DNA of 64,000 nucleotides from Legionella cherrii (GCF_900635815.1 NZ_LR134173.1:1029501-1093500); one strand, 5' to 3'; counted from the stretch's first letter, positions 18,237-27,907 are shown. Notes: generated from the letters alone by a model not told the origin. Translations and numbers: made by a program.

Positions 18237-19163
18237 ATGTCATCATTGCTTACCATCAATTTGTTAGAAGATTTAGTTCATACCGCAGAGGTGAATCAAG
18301 AGGGTAAAACGGCGGATTATATTCCAGAGCTTGCCAATGTGAATCAAGATTTGACTGCAATTGCCGTACAACCCATAGGTGGACAACTGCTTTCTTACAG
18401 TAACAGCCCGTTGAGTCCCGTAACATTGCAAAGTACAGCCAAGATGATTCCTTTAATTGGACTACTTGAAGAATATGGGGAGCGAGTGTTTGAATGGGTT
18501 AAAGTAGAACCTTCTGGAGATGATTTTGCGTCAATTACCCGTTTGGAACAATTTGGTCCCAAGCCATCAAATCCCATGTTGAACGCTGGGGCGATTACCT
18601 TATGCTCTCATATTCCGGGAAAGGGCGAGCAGCAATTTGGTTGGTTAGAACATTGGACACAAAAATTGTTTAATCAACGTCTCAGTATTAATCCCCTCGT
18701 TTTTGCCTCTGAAAAACGCACAGGGAATCGTAACCGTGCCCTCGCCTATTTACTCAAGAGCAGAAGCAATCTTGGCGCGGATGTTCATGAAACCTTGGAT
18801 TTGTATTTTGCACTTTGTTCCTATGAAGCCAATTTAGAACAAATGCTTTTCCTGCCTACCTTATTAGCAAATGCGGGAAGAGACCCGAACTCTGGGGAAC
18901 AAATCATTTCTACTCAAACCACTAAAATTACTCTAGCGATTATGGCAACCTGTGGACTCTATGATGAAACAGGCACCCATATGGTCAAAACCGGGATGCC
19001 CGCTAAAAGCGGCGTATCGGGCTACACCATAGCCGTTGTTCCTGGTAAAGCAGGTATTGTGGTACTTAGTCCCAGAGTGAATGCCAAAGGAAATAGCATC
19101 CGTGGTGAAATCATGCTGGAAGGCTTGTCCAAAGCCATGAATTGGCATTTTGCATTGCCTTAG
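18237..19163 (+). CDS. glsA: Glutaminase (beta-lactamase-fold, GlsA family)
   Basis: Hydrolyses glutamine to glutamate and ammonia in the cytoplasm. The 308-residue length is typical. Family features: GKTADYIPELANV, the active-site S-x-x-K in LQSTAKMIPL, PSGDDFASI, PSNPMLNAGAI, and C-terminal MVKTGMPAKSGVSGYTIAVVPGKAGI. TAAGGG at 18227-18232 supports ATG 18237. It is transcribed alone, divergent from the EAL gene, and ends in a strong inverted repeat. In other bacteria the enzyme feeds glutamate to metabolism and can help acid resistance by releasing ammonia; the role here is not indicated by context. Confidence 0.92.
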   Translation: MSSLLTINLLEDLVHTAEVNQEGKTADYIPELANVNQDLTAIAVQPIGGQLLSYSNSPLSPVTLQSTAKMIPLIGLLEEYGERVFEWVKVEPSGDDFASITRLEQFGPKPSNPMLNAGAITLCSHIPGKGEQQFGWLEHWTQKLFNQRLSINPLVFASEKRTGNRNRALAYLLKSRSNLGADVHETLDLYFALCSYEANLEQMLFLPTLLANAGRDPNSGEQIISTQTTKITLAIMATCGLYDETGTHMVKTGMPAKSGVSGYTIAVVPGKAGIVVLSPRVNAKGNSIRGEIMLEGLSKAMNWHFALP

Positions 19164-19192
19164 TACTTGTAGCCTGGATTAGGGCGTAAGCC

Positions 19193-19224
19193 GTAACCCG
19201 GGTTTTAGAATAAACCCGGGTTAC
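19193..19224. terminator. 13-bp perfect inverted repeat between convergent genes
   Basis: GTAACCCGGGTTT and AAACCCGGGTTAC pair perfectly around a 6-base loop. It sits between the stops of glutaminase (+) and the large coiled-coil gene (-). No long T tract follows on either side. It is either a bidirectional terminator or a REP-like dispersed repeat; the preceding text (AGCCTGGATTAGGGCG) resembles common intergenic repeats. Confidence 0.55.
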
Positions 19225-19236
19225 GATTCTGACCGA

Positions 19237-21555
19237 CTACAATGAAGAGCTCGGTTTATTCATGAGCTCTATAAGATCTTCATGCTCTTTTTCAAATTTC
19301 GCGAGCATTTCATCATTTTCTTTGTCCTCGTCGGCTTCAGTGGGGGAATCCGCAGTGGTGCTTTTTGAAAAGGAAAATATGATGGAAAATTGATTCAATA
19401 AATCGCTCATTCCCTTTAAGGACTGAAGATCTTGGTTAAGGTTTTTAAACGTCTGCTCCAGTGAGCCAAGCGCTTCCAAGGAATTGTCCAGTGCCTCAAA
19501 ATCTTGCATCAAGGGATTTTCTTTCTCTAATTCCTTTATTTCTTGCAGTAAAACATTTTGTTGGCGCATAAGATCTTTGTAGTTTTTATTGGCCTTTCTA
19601 TTTCGATAACGCAGTATCTCACTTTGAATATCGAGGAGTTCAGATTTTTTTTGGATTAATTCTAAATGGTTGTTCAAACCTTCAATCGCTTTAGTTTTAA
19701 GAAAATCAAAACCAAAACTCATTACATCGATTTTGGCCAATACTTTCTCTAAGCTTTCAATATGATTAGAGACATGAATTTTTGCCTGTCGTAGTTGGTG
19801 CTTACTGAGTTTAGAGTTTAGCATGGCGGCAGCTTTTTGAACTTTTTTGTTTAAATCGATTATCTCTGGGTCTTGCCGCAATTGACTTAAGATTGCCCCA
19901 ACGAATCTTTCTTCTAAGTGGTTCACCCGTTTCATTAAAAAACGCGAACTTGGGTCTTCCATATCCACAGTTTGCAAGTTTTCCAATTGAGACTCAAAGC
20001 TTTTTAGATCAGACTCTATAGCGCTTTTGTCTTCAATACTCAGTGTCTCTCGTGTTAAATAAACTCGAAGCAAGGCGTTCAATTTTTTGAAAAATTCAAC
20101 GGATTCAATGGTTCGGGCACGATTCATAAATAAAGCTTTTCGCAGAGGATGTGTATCTCCGGTGAGAATTGAGTAAACAAGAGGCAGTCCTTTATTGTCG
20201 GGTGCAAAAAGAGATGCACCGTGTTGAATTAGAACAGAGAGGCATTCACTCATAGGATGGGAGGCGCTATCCTCTTGAAAACAGGCATATACAGCGGATG
20301 CGAATGATTTTTTGAACACGGTGACGCGTTGGTTATTTATGTCAATATCACCATACGTCAAAATAAAATCAAGAAGCTTTGAGTTGCCTGTTTGTAACGC
20401 GACAGCGAGGAATTTCTCAGCGCGCAAGAGATGATGGCTTGAGGTTAACAACGCAGCCAGTTCAAATTGATTGCCAAACAATAAACTAGGTAACAAATCC
20501 GCTTCAAGTTTCTGCAGTTTTCGACGGATTTTTTGTAACTGATGCAAATCCTTCAACTGGAGATGACGTTCATAGGTTAGGTTAATTTCATAAGTTTTTG
20601 CCAATAATTCCTCTATTTTTTTCGCCTGAACCTCAGTGGGTGCCTTACTTAATTCTTCAAATTGAGTATCTAGCGCCTTTAGTTCCTCTGCTAATTTATC
20701 AATAATAAAAACCTTAGGTTTGGTACTTTGGGTTGCTTTTTCATGTGAGGCTTTAGCTTCTTTTTGGGCCGCTTGATCGTGTGAAGATGCTTCATCTTGA
20801 GGATTAGAAACTTCTTCCGCAATCTCTTCGACATGATTATCCCTATTAGTACTGGGGGTGCTGGTCATCAGTTCAACCGAACTTGTACGGGCTTTCTTAA
20901 GGGAACGCGCGGTCGCTTCATGAAAGCGAAGAGCCTCAGTGTAACTGGAAGACCGGATAAGTGGGAGCAGCTCTCTTAGAACGCCACAGGCTTCTTCTGT
21001 GATTTCCAAAATTTCGGTTGTATTTTGCGGTTCTGAATCAAAATGTTTTAACAGCCGTTGATCACAATCCTTGTAATGAGTTTCTAAATTTTTAATTTTT
21101 TTCTGATGTTGTTGTCTTAAATTATTGATCAGCGGTTCAGTATGCCTGAGTGCTAAAATGATTAATTGATTTCTCATATTGGTACTGTCGATTAACTTAT
21201 AGCCATCAGCAGTATCTCTCTCAAAGGCAATATTTTGAATTAATTCATCGAATGCATTGAAATACACATGCAGACGATAACGCTCACCCGATTGGCTTAT
21301 AAATTTAGCAGTGTAATGGTATTGACTTAATTTGGGATTTTGACGATTTTCATTCTCATACACACTAAGGTGATGGTTATCCAATGCATACATGCTTCCT
21401 TGGTCTTTTATACTAAATTCTTCAATAGGCAGTTCAATACGGTAATAATAGTGTTGGCTGCTTTTATTGAAGTCCAATATCAATTTATGTCCTTGAGGTA
21501 ACTGGACAATAGACTCATTTTGAGAAAGAAAGTTAAAAAGAGTATTTTTAGCCAT
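19237..21555 (-). CDS. Large coiled-coil protein with ankyrin-like segment; candidate effector
   Basis: A 772-residue soluble protein with no signal peptide or membrane segment. Residues ~1-160 form an unrecognised folded domain. Residues ~230-290 are low-complexity and acidic. Residues ~360-480 contain ankyrin-like units (FELAALLTSSHHLL, NSKLLDFILTYGDIDINNQ, CLSVLIQHGASLFAPDNKGLPLVYSIL). The rest is long heptad-rich helix. ATG 21555 is preceded by AGGAT about 7 bases upstream, so I prefer it to the in-frame GTG 21585. No family was recognised. The mix of ankyrin and coiled coil is common among Legionella effectors, but that role is only inferred. Confidence 0.72.
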   Translation of the reverse strand: MAKNTLFNFLSQNESIVQLPQGHKLILDFNKSSQHYYYRIELPIEEFSIKDQGSMYALDNHHLSVYENENRQNPKLSQYHYTAKFISQSGERYRLHVYFNAFDELIQNIAFERDTADGYKLIDSTNMRNQLIILALRHTEPLINNLRQQHQKKIKNLETHYKDCDQRLLKHFDSEPQNTTEILEITEEACGVLRELLPLIRSSSYTEALRFHEATARSLKKARTSSVELMTSTPSTNRDNHVEEIAEEVSNPQDEASSHDQAAQKEAKASHEKATQSTKPKVFIIDKLAEELKALDTQFEELSKAPTEVQAKKIEELLAKTYEINLTYERHLQLKDLHQLQKIRRKLQKLEADLLPSLLFGNQFELAALLTSSHHLLRAEKFLAVALQTGNSKLLDFILTYGDIDINNQRVTVFKKSFASAVYACFQEDSASHPMSECLSVLIQHGASLFAPDNKGLPLVYSILTGDTHPLRKALFMNRARTIESVEFFKKLNALLRVYLTRETLSIEDKSAIESDLKSFESQLENLQTVDMEDPSSRFLMKRVNHLEERFVGAILSQLRQDPEIIDLNKKVQKAAAMLNSKLSKHQLRQAKIHVSNHIESLEKVLAKIDVMSFGFDFLKTKAIEGLNNHLELIQKKSELLDIQSEILRYRNRKANKNYKDLMRQQNVLLQEIKELEKENPLMQDFEALDNSLEALGSLEQTFKNLNQDLQSLKGMSDLLNQFSIIFSFSKSTTADSPTEADEDKENDEMLAKFEKEHEDLIELMNKPSSSL

Positions 21556-21871
21556 TTTTGATCCTAAGAATAAAATATTGCCCACATTATACTTAAAGAT
21601 TACTTTTAGTAAAAAAATAATTTTTTCGGGTTATTTACGGTTCTTTCTGTATCAATTTCATCCGGATTGCGCTGCTTAATAATCAAGAGAAACAATGCGT
21701 TATGGACGCTGTTGAGGTGTCAATTCGATGATTTATATTATTACTGGAGTCACTGTACGAATCATTTTTCGAATCACTTTTTAGGGGGGGCTAGAAACGG
21801 GCTGAGATGTCTTGAAAAAGAAACATTCCATTTTTATAATGCGCTAAAATAATAACCGAAGAAGTTACATT
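21556..21871. other. Divergent promoter region, no gene seen
   Basis: About 316 bases between two divergent genes. A 61-codon frame at 21667-21852 has no ribosome binding site and an unlikely composition, so I do not call it. The region must hold promoters for both flanking genes. Confidence 0.45.
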
Positions 21872-22531
21872 ATGATCATTTCCACAATTTACTTTCCACG
21901 TTTTTTTCAAACTCCTTCTGAAAAAGCCATCCGGCAGAAACTCATAGCCAAAGAAACTTTAAATTGGGATACAAATAAATATCAAGCATTATTGCAGTTA
22001 AAGAAGCATATCTCAAAAATGACTGCAAGCCTCCATGAATTAAAAGCGGTTGTAGAAAATTTAGACACCACATCTTTAGAGACTCTCATTGCAGACGTAT
22101 TGGATAAGACACTATCGGATGAGCATTATAATCCTGCTTCAGCCCTTAAACCATTAACCAATCTTTTTGCTCGATTAAATTCCGACCTAGAAGAAGATAA
22201 AAAAGCAAGTCAGTGTTTTGGCGGCATTAATATGCTGGCCAATTCAATCATTGCTACTGCTGGCGGCCTAGGAGTTGTGCTATTTGGGCTTAGTGTATTT
22301 ACTGCCCCCTTAGGGACGGCTCTTCTCGGTCTAGGGATGATGCTTGTATCCACTTTAGTTTTTGCAATTACAGCTTACAGTCTCTATGTGGATGGACGAT
22401 TTATGGCGGATAAACAGCTTCAAGAAATTAAGGCAGGTATCAATTTTTTATGCAGGTATCCCCATGTGGATTCGCTGGATGCTGAGTTCGAGGATCACGA
22501 TCACAGAATATTTTGCGAATTTAAATGTTAA
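21872..22531 (+). CDS. Hypothetical protein with two membrane segments
   Basis: A 219-residue protein. The N-terminal ~115 residues are amphipathic helices (YQALLQLKKHISKMTASLHEL and onwards). A hydrophobic hairpin follows at about 125-172 (MLANSIIATAGGLGVVLFGL and LGTALLGLGMMLVSTLVFAI). The C-terminus is a ~45-residue acidic tail. Such a layout, a helical soluble head with a two-helix membrane hairpin, is frequent among Legionella proteins of unknown function, some translocated. I do not recognise a named family. It is followed by an 11-bp inverted repeat shared with the convergent TPR gene. Confidence 0.65.
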   Translation: MIISTIYFPRFFQTPSEKAIRQKLIAKETLNWDTNKYQALLQLKKHISKMTASLHELKAVVENLDTTSLETLIADVLDKTLSDEHYNPASALKPLTNLFARLNSDLEEDKKASQCFGGINMLANSIIATAGGLGVVLFGLSVFTAPLGTALLGLGMMLVSTLVFAITAYSLYVDGRFMADKQLQEIKAGINFLCRYPHVDSLDAEFEDHDHRIFCEFKC

Positions 22532-22563
22532 GCCAAAGAACCGTTTCGGTTCGAGTACCCCAT

Positions 22564-22594
22564 GATGTTATGGGGCTTAAGATCCCATAACATC
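22564..22594. terminator. 11-bp inverted repeat between convergent genes
   Basis: GATGTTATGGG and CCCATAACATC pair perfectly around a 9-base loop, between the stops of two convergent genes (22531 and 22604). The position suggests a bidirectional terminator, although no run of T follows. Confidence 0.6.
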
Positions 22595-22603
22595 GTTCAA
22601 AGC

Positions 22604-24085
22604 CTAGATTGTGTAGGTTGATAGGGCAAAATGTTTATCAAACTCCTGTTGTAATACAGGGCTCTCATGGTGGTGTTCGATTAAATGTTCTTTTAATGAA
22701 TTAAGTTGATCATCACACGCAGCGCCTCTTATTTTTAAGGCATTAAGTATTTCTTCTTTTTGGGGTGGTGACTGATTTTCAACGCGCTCAATTAAATCAA
22801 GGAAAATGTTTTTGGCATCAATTATAGCCTCTAGAGCCTCCACTTCTTTTCCTTTTAGTTGGGATGCAACACGGGCAAATCGCAGATCGGCATCAAGACG
22901 TTCCATATAATAACAGCCTAATAGCGCGTCCTTATAAAAAATATAAGCTTGTTCAAGATTTCCAAGACGCTCATAAATGGCGCCAGTAAGAGTTGCGTAG
23001 CGACTCTTATCCTCATCGAACTCGGCTTTTCTCATGTTGGCTGCGTACAGGGTAACTTTGCTGAAATAGGATACACTTTGCTCATAATTCCCAGCAAATA
23101 AATGCAGAAAACCCAGTTGCTTATACGTCTCGTACAAAGTTGGACTTCCTAGATTGATTACTGGATTTTTACTTCCACTCATTACCGCTTCTATTCCCTT
23201 AATGATTTTTTCAAGTTCTGTTCTTTTGCCTTGCATCAAGGAGCTCAGTTCATGTGATGGCTTTAAAACAAACTGTTCTATTGTTCCATAGGGGTCAAGT
23301 GATTCTAATATAGACTGGGTAATTTTTTGAGCTTCCCCCTGCAAACTATTTAACTGACTTCTCAGCTCCATTTGTGTTTCTTCTGGAAGGATCTCATCAG
23401 TATATTGGTGTACATTATTGTCGAAAGCGTTTTTATAAGGTTCGGTATATAAACCATTTGTTGAGATGACCGTTAAAGACTCAGATTTCGGAGCAAATAA
23501 AATGCTGTAATAGTAGGCATGATCTAAGGCTTTATTAATAATTACATTAGACTTAACGATTTTTCCTGGAATTCGCGCTTGTAATGTCTCTAAAATTTCT
23601 TGTCGGACTTTTTGTAGATTCCAATGCTCAGCATTTACAACCACAATCACTTCTAATTCGGAGTCAGGATGAGTTCCAATCTCTTTGCTACCGTAATAGT
23701 ATGGATCTAAATCGATGTAGGCTGGTTTTTTACTATTGGTCAGGGATGCATCAAAATCCATGTAAAACATACCAAACATCCCCGTGCTTACCACTTTTCC
23801 TGCCAATTTATTTGCTGAATCATAGGGTCTTCGCAGTGCTTGTGGTGATACATGCAGCATAAAAAAATTATTATACGTACGATCTTTTACAATCACCGTA
23901 TGACAATGGTGTATACTGATGGATTCTAAGTTAACCTCTTCTTTAGGATCGATGATAATAGGTTCATAAGTAGTTGTATCTGTTTGAAATGATTTATCAA
24001 ATTCTGGGTGCAATTGATAAAAGGTGGATTGGTCAGGAGAATATTGAACCGCATTATCTTCTGATACTTTTATAACAAAAGGCAT
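22604..24085 (-). CDS. TPR-containing protein of unknown function
   Basis: A 493-residue soluble protein. The first ~230 residues are a beta-rich domain I do not recognise. Residues ~310-410 hold two or three tetratricopeptide-like helical repeats (YETYKQLGFLHLFAGNYEQS, RYATLTGAIYERLGNLEQA followed by YIFYKDAL). The C-terminus is helical. AAAGGAT about 7 bases before ATG 24085 supports the start. There is no signal peptide. TPRs imply protein-protein contacts. Location among lineage-specific genes makes an effector or regulatory role possible, not shown. Confidence 0.68.
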   Translation of the reverse strand: MPFVIKVSEDNAVQYSPDQSTFYQLHPEFDKSFQTDTTTYEPIIIDPKEEVNLESISIHHCHTVIVKDRTYNNFFMLHVSPQALRRPYDSANKLAGKVVSTGMFGMFYMDFDASLTNSKKPAYIDLDPYYYGSKEIGTHPDSELEVIVVVNAEHWNLQKVRQEILETLQARIPGKIVKSNVIINKALDHAYYYSILFAPKSESLTVISTNGLYTEPYKNAFDNNVHQYTDEILPEETQMELRSQLNSLQGEAQKITQSILESLDPYGTIEQFVLKPSHELSSLMQGKRTELEKIIKGIEAVMSGSKNPVINLGSPTLYETYKQLGFLHLFAGNYEQSVSYFSKVTLYAANMRKAEFDEDKSRYATLTGAIYERLGNLEQAYIFYKDALLGCYYMERLDADLRFARVASQLKGKEVEALEAIIDAKNIFLDLIERVENQSPPQKEEILNALKIRGAACDDQLNSLKEHLIEHHHESPVLQQEFDKHFALSTYTI

Positions 24086-24299
24086 ATTTTATCCTTTTAG
24101 ATTAACAATAAAACATATAGTGTAACGAGTGAAGCTTAAGAATTTATTAATCGCTTGTTTATGATGCTTAAAATAAATGGATGTTTGTAAGAGAGTCCGG
24201 CTCGTGTTCTAAATTCAGTTAAATTTTTAGGAAAATAATCGGCTAATGGCTGAGCCTCGAGTATACTTCACCAAATTAAAATTGGTGTAGCGTGTAAAA

Positions 24300-25091
24300 A
24301 TGGAAGAAAAAAAAATCATTCAACGTGAACCCAGGGTCATGTTGATTGCAGGTCAAAATGAAACAGTGCGAAAAACGGCCACCCAAAAAGGATTCCCGGC
24401 TACAGTAGGCTTAGAAGGGTGTGTGGCACTCATTATTGCCGATAAAAAAGGCAATGTCAGTATCACTCATGTAGACGCAGATACCGATTTATCCTTTATT
24501 AAGGGCGAAGTTGCGTTTATGGATGGCGCTTTTACCATTGATTTAATAAAAAAACCGGCTAAAGGCCAGCTGGATCTAAAAATTCTTAGGGCTTTGGATG
24601 AAATGGGTTTATCTCAAATCCCTTCCTCAAGTGAAAAGAGAGTTGTCGAGAGTGGTGAAGGAACCGTGGTTTATAATTATTTACAAGGAGTCCCTCAGAC
24701 ATTTTCATTTAATGATTTTATAGAAATTGCTTCGCCTGAGGTGATACCCAAAGCAACAAATAAGTTATACACCTTAGGTTATAGTGTTGAAACGTGTACT
24801 GAGGATGCTCTGAGATTCCAGTTAAGAGTGTACAGTCGTCAATTAAATCAGGCTTTATCACCTAAAGCGACTGTTTTACCCGTATTAGTACACGATGCAA
24901 CAGGTTGGCTTGAGACAGAAATGAAAATAGATAAAGAAGTAGAATTGATTTTAGCTAAAGGAGAGCCACAACAGGTCTCATTTTTTCAATCTTCGAAAAT
25001 GCGCTCTTTAAATTATGTTTTACCACGTTACACGAAACTGTTGAAACATCTTGAGTCTCAGCAACAAAGAGCCCCATCTTCTGATTTTTAA
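24300..25091 (+). CDS. Hypothetical protein with a possible Cys-His amidase/deamidase-like motif
   Basis: A 263-residue soluble protein. Near the N-terminus it reads ATVGLEGCVALIIADKKG followed by NVSITHVDADTD. The order G-C-V-A-L-I-I, then H-V-D about 16 residues on, resembles the core of eukaryotic N-terminal asparagine amidohydrolase (NTAN1) and, more distantly, CheD-type deamidases, which use Cys and His. The candidate residues are Cys 41, His 57 and Asp 59. The rest of the protein is not recognised. The start ATG 24300 has no strong binding site. The family link is my inference from a short motif and needs a profile search; if wrong, the gene is simply hypothetical. Confidence 0.6.
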   Translation: MEEKKIIQREPRVMLIAGQNETVRKTATQKGFPATVGLEGCVALIIADKKGNVSITHVDADTDLSFIKGEVAFMDGAFTIDLIKKPAKGQLDLKILRALDEMGLSQIPSSSEKRVVESGEGTVVYNYLQGVPQTFSFNDFIEIASPEVIPKATNKLYTLGYSVETCTEDALRFQLRVYSRQLNQALSPKATVLPVLVHDATGWLETEMKIDKEVELILAKGEPQQVSFFQSSKMRSLNYVLPRYTKLLKHLESQQQRAPSSDF

Positions 25092-25097
25092 AATTGG

Positions 25098-25116
25098 CGT
25101 AGGTCCCCATCCTACG
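25098..25116 (+). terminator. Short hairpin after the 263-aa gene
   Basis: CGTAGG and CCTACG pair around a 7-base loop starting 6 bases after the stop codon. No T tract follows, so it is a weak terminator candidate. Confidence 0.35.
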
Positions 25117-25230
25117 TTGACCCCACTTCGGCAACTGTGCTATATTTATATGTAAATTTGCAATAAATTAAGCGTCATTTTAAAAACTTATTTTTTCAAC
25201 GTGCATCTCTAAAAATATGGAGAATGTTAG

Positions 25231-26388
25231 ATGAGCACCCAGCAATCTATTCGTATAGGGCAGTCAACTGCAAACGATCCGCAGACAGCGGTCAAGGAAT
25301 TTTATGCTGCTGTGCATCAACCAAATATGGAACTTGTTCTATTTTTTTGCTCGAGTCAATATGACCTGGATGCCATAGCCAAGGAAATAAATGAGTTGTT
25401 TCCAAATATTAAGGTAATTGGATGTACAACGGCTGGTGAAATTGGACCCTGCGGTTATATAGAGCATTCTCTTTCAGGAGTCAGTTTTTCATCTGATGGT
25501 TTTACCGCTGTGGCTGGTCATCTAAATGATATAAAAAATATTAATTACGACAAAGGACAGGCATTTGCCAATAATCTCCTTCAACATCTTGAAGCACGGG
25601 CACCATCTACTAATTCTGAAAACAGTTTTGCTTTTTTATTAGTGGATGGATTATCCCTTCGCGAAGAGCAAATCACTCATATTTTGCAAGATGCATTAGG
25701 AGAAATCGCACTTGTTGGTGGTTCTGCAGGCGATGATCTGCACTTTAAGCAAACTTGGATATTTGCCGATGGGGTTTTTCATACTGATTCTGTCGCGCTT
25801 GTCTTAGTCAATACAATCTATCCTTTTAAACTATTCAAATCGCAACATTTCGTTTGTGGGAATGAAAAGCTGGTTGTGACGCAAGCAGATCCTGAGCGTC
25901 GGATTGTTAATGAAATTAATGGCTATCCGGCAGTGGAGGAATATGCGCGTATCGTCAATACTCAAGTTGACAAACTGGATCCCAAACAGTTTTCTGCGAC
26001 ACCACTGGTAATACGCATCAATGGAGTTGATTATGTACGCTCGATTCAAAAGGCTAATCCCGATGGAAGCTTAAAGTTTTATTGTGCAATTGATAACGGT
26101 TTAGTTTTTATGGCCGCTCATGGTATTGATCTTATTAAAAATATTGAGCAAACCTTTGAAGACATTAAATCATCTATTGGTACGCCGCAATTGGTTCTAG
26201 CGTGTGACTGCATCCTTCGCAATTTGGAGATGCAACGGGAAGGATTGAAACAGGACGTAGAGAAAATTTTTCAGAATCATCATGTCGTTGGTTTTAGCAC
26301 TTATGGAGAGCAATTTAAGGGAATTCATATCAATCAAACCATCACCGGTCTAGCAATAGGTGAATTACGGACAGACAGCGATGCCTGA
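25231..26388 (+). CDS. FIST-domain sensor protein, NosP-like
   Basis: A 385-residue protein with FIST_N and FIST_C domains. Typical segments are IKVIGCTTAGEI, GLSLREEQITHILQDALG, IALVGGSAGDDLHFKQTWIF, VNEINGYPAVEEYARIV, and the C-terminal LVLACDCILRNLEMQ and VVGFSTYGEQFKGIHINQT. NosP proteins in Pseudomonas, Vibrio and Legionella are FIST proteins that bind heme and sense nitric oxide, and are encoded beside the kinase or c-di-GMP enzyme they control. Here the stop overlaps the start of a PAS-PAS-GGDEF gene by 8 bases, which fits that rule. I could not assign the heme ligand. A heme-free FIST sensor of small ligands is the alternative. Confidence 0.85.
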   Translation: MSTQQSIRIGQSTANDPQTAVKEFYAAVHQPNMELVLFFCSSQYDLDAIAKEINELFPNIKVIGCTTAGEIGPCGYIEHSLSGVSFSSDGFTAVAGHLNDIKNINYDKGQAFANNLLQHLEARAPSTNSENSFAFLLVDGLSLREEQITHILQDALGEIALVGGSAGDDLHFKQTWIFADGVFHTDSVALVLVNTIYPFKLFKSQHFVCGNEKLVVTQADPERRIVNEINGYPAVEEYARIVNTQVDKLDPKQFSATPLVIRINGVDYVRSIQKANPDGSLKFYCAIDNGLVFMAAHGIDLIKNIEQTFEDIKSSIGTPQLVLACDCILRNLEMQREGLKQDVEKIFQNHHVVGFSTYGEQFKGIHINQTITGLAIGELRTDSDA

Positions 26389-27907
26389 GAAAAGCAAGCC
26401 TAAAAATACACAGGAATTGATCACTGAAATCGAACGCCTCAATAAAATTATCAAGGCATTGATTGATAGAGCAGAACAAGATATGAATACGCCAAGAACA
26501 GATTTTGGAGTATTTCAAAATACCATTTTTCTTGAAGATAAGGTAAAGAAACGTACCCAAGAGCTGGAAGAAGCCCTGCAACTCAATGCAAAAATAACAC
26601 GTGCTTTACAACAAGCGAAAAAACAGGTGGAACTAAGTGAGCAGTATTTACGTGATATTACATCGGCACTTGGCGAGGGGCTAGTCGTTATCAATAAAGA
26701 GGCTGCGATAGAGTTTATTAATGCTGCTGCCTGCAGTATGTTAGGGTATCAGGAAGGGGAAGTGCTTGGTAAAAATGCCCATTTACTCTTTCATCACTCG
26801 TATCATACTCATGCTCCTTATCCGATTGAGGATTGTAAAAATTTGGAAGTCATAAAAACCGAGAGACCCTATGCGAGTGATGATGATTATTTTTGGCGAA
26901 AAGACGGTACATGCTTTCCTGTTTCTTTAATTACAACGCCAATTAAACTCAAAGAAAACACCAAAGGAATTGTGATCGCATTTCATGATATAAGCCAAGC
27001 GATACAAGAGCGAAATCGTTTACGTGAAATGCAGTCGGCTATTGAACAAAGCCCAGTATCCGTGCTGATTGTTGATAAAGAGAGAAATATTATTTACGTT
27101 AATCCTCAACTCATTAAATTGTCAGGCTATCAGAAAGATGAATTTTATGGTCATACAACTGATTTTTTCCATAATAATCTGACACCAAGAAAGGCGTTTG
27201 CTAATTTACGAAAAACTATTCGATCCGGTGCAGCCTGGAATGGTGAACTTCTCTTTCACCGAAAGGATGGAAGTACGTTTTGGCAATCTTGGAGTTTTGC
27301 TCCCGTCTTTAATAACTATGGAGAAATCCAGCATTATGTAGGAGTAGGAGAAGACATTACAGAAAAAAAGAAACTGCAAGTTTTGCTTCAAGAAATGTCT
27401 TATCTGGATGGATTAACTGGGGTAGCCAATCGTCGTCGATTCGACGACTTCCTGAAACATGAATGGAAGCGTGCTTTGCGCTATGCCAAATCAATCTCCG
27501 TGATTATGATCGACATCGATTTCTTTAAACGTTACAACGACAGTCTGGGGCATTTAGCTGGTGATGATGCCCTTAAGTGTGTTGCGCGTGCGTTGGCTGA
27601 GACAATGCATCGTAGTACCGATTTACTTGCGCGCTATGGTGGTGAAGAATTTACTTGTATTTTGCCAGACACCCCTATAGCAGGTGCGATCAAATTTGCG
27701 GATACATTACGTGAAGCGGTTTATGCATTGAAACTGCCTCATCCTGATTCAGATGTTTCTCGTTTTGTAACGATTAGCTTAGGTGTTGCTGGATGTATTC
27801 CACAGAACGATGATCCCACTTATTTAATAAGGCTTGCTGACGACGCTTTGTATCGTGCTAAAACCCTGGGACGAAATCGCGTTGAATTTAGTGATTCCAG
27901 CAAATAA
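26381..27907 (+). CDS. PAS-PAS-GGDEF diguanylate cyclase with NahK-like N-terminal coiled coil
   Basis: Makes cyclic-di-GMP from two GTP. The 508 residues contain: a coiled coil (~10-85) with FGVFQNTIFLEDKVKKRTQE; PAS 1 (~90-205) from LGEGLVVINKEAAIEFINAA; PAS 2 (~215-330) from IEQSPVSVLIVDKERN to VGVGEDITEKKK; and GGDEF (~340-505) with DGLTGVANRRRFD, ARYGGEEF and an intact inhibitory site RSTD five residues before GGEEF. The N-terminal coiled coil closely resembles that of the NosP-associated kinase NahK, where it precedes the PAS domains. The ATG overlaps the FIST stop by 8 bases, indicating translational coupling. The membrane is not spanned, so sensing is cytoplasmic. Confidence 0.9.
   Translation: MPEKSKPKNTQELITEIERLNKIIKALIDRAEQDMNTPRTDFGVFQNTIFLEDKVKKRTQELEEALQLNAKITRALQQAKKQVELSEQYLRDITSALGEGLVVINKEAAIEFINAAACSMLGYQEGEVLGKNAHLLFHHSYHTHAPYPIEDCKNLEVIKTERPYASDDDYFWRKDGTCFPVSLITTPIKLKENTKGIVIAFHDISQAIQERNRLREMQSAIEQSPVSVLIVDKERNIIYVNPQLIKLSGYQKDEFYGHTTDFFHNNLTPRKAFANLRKTIRSGAAWNGELLFHRKDGSTFWQSWSFAPVFNNYGEIQHYVGVGEDITEKKKLQVLLQEMSYLDGLTGVANRRRFDDFLKHEWKRALRYAKSISVIMIDIDFFKRYNDSLGHLAGDDALKCVARALAETMHRSTDLLARYGGEEFTCILPDTPIAGAIKFADTLREAVYALKLPHPDSDVSRFVTISLGVAGCIPQNDDPTYLIRLADDALYRAKTLGRNRVEFSDSSK

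Noticed and set aside
21667..21852. 61-codon ORF in the divergent gap
   Set aside because: No ribosome binding site, odd composition and position over the likely promoters.
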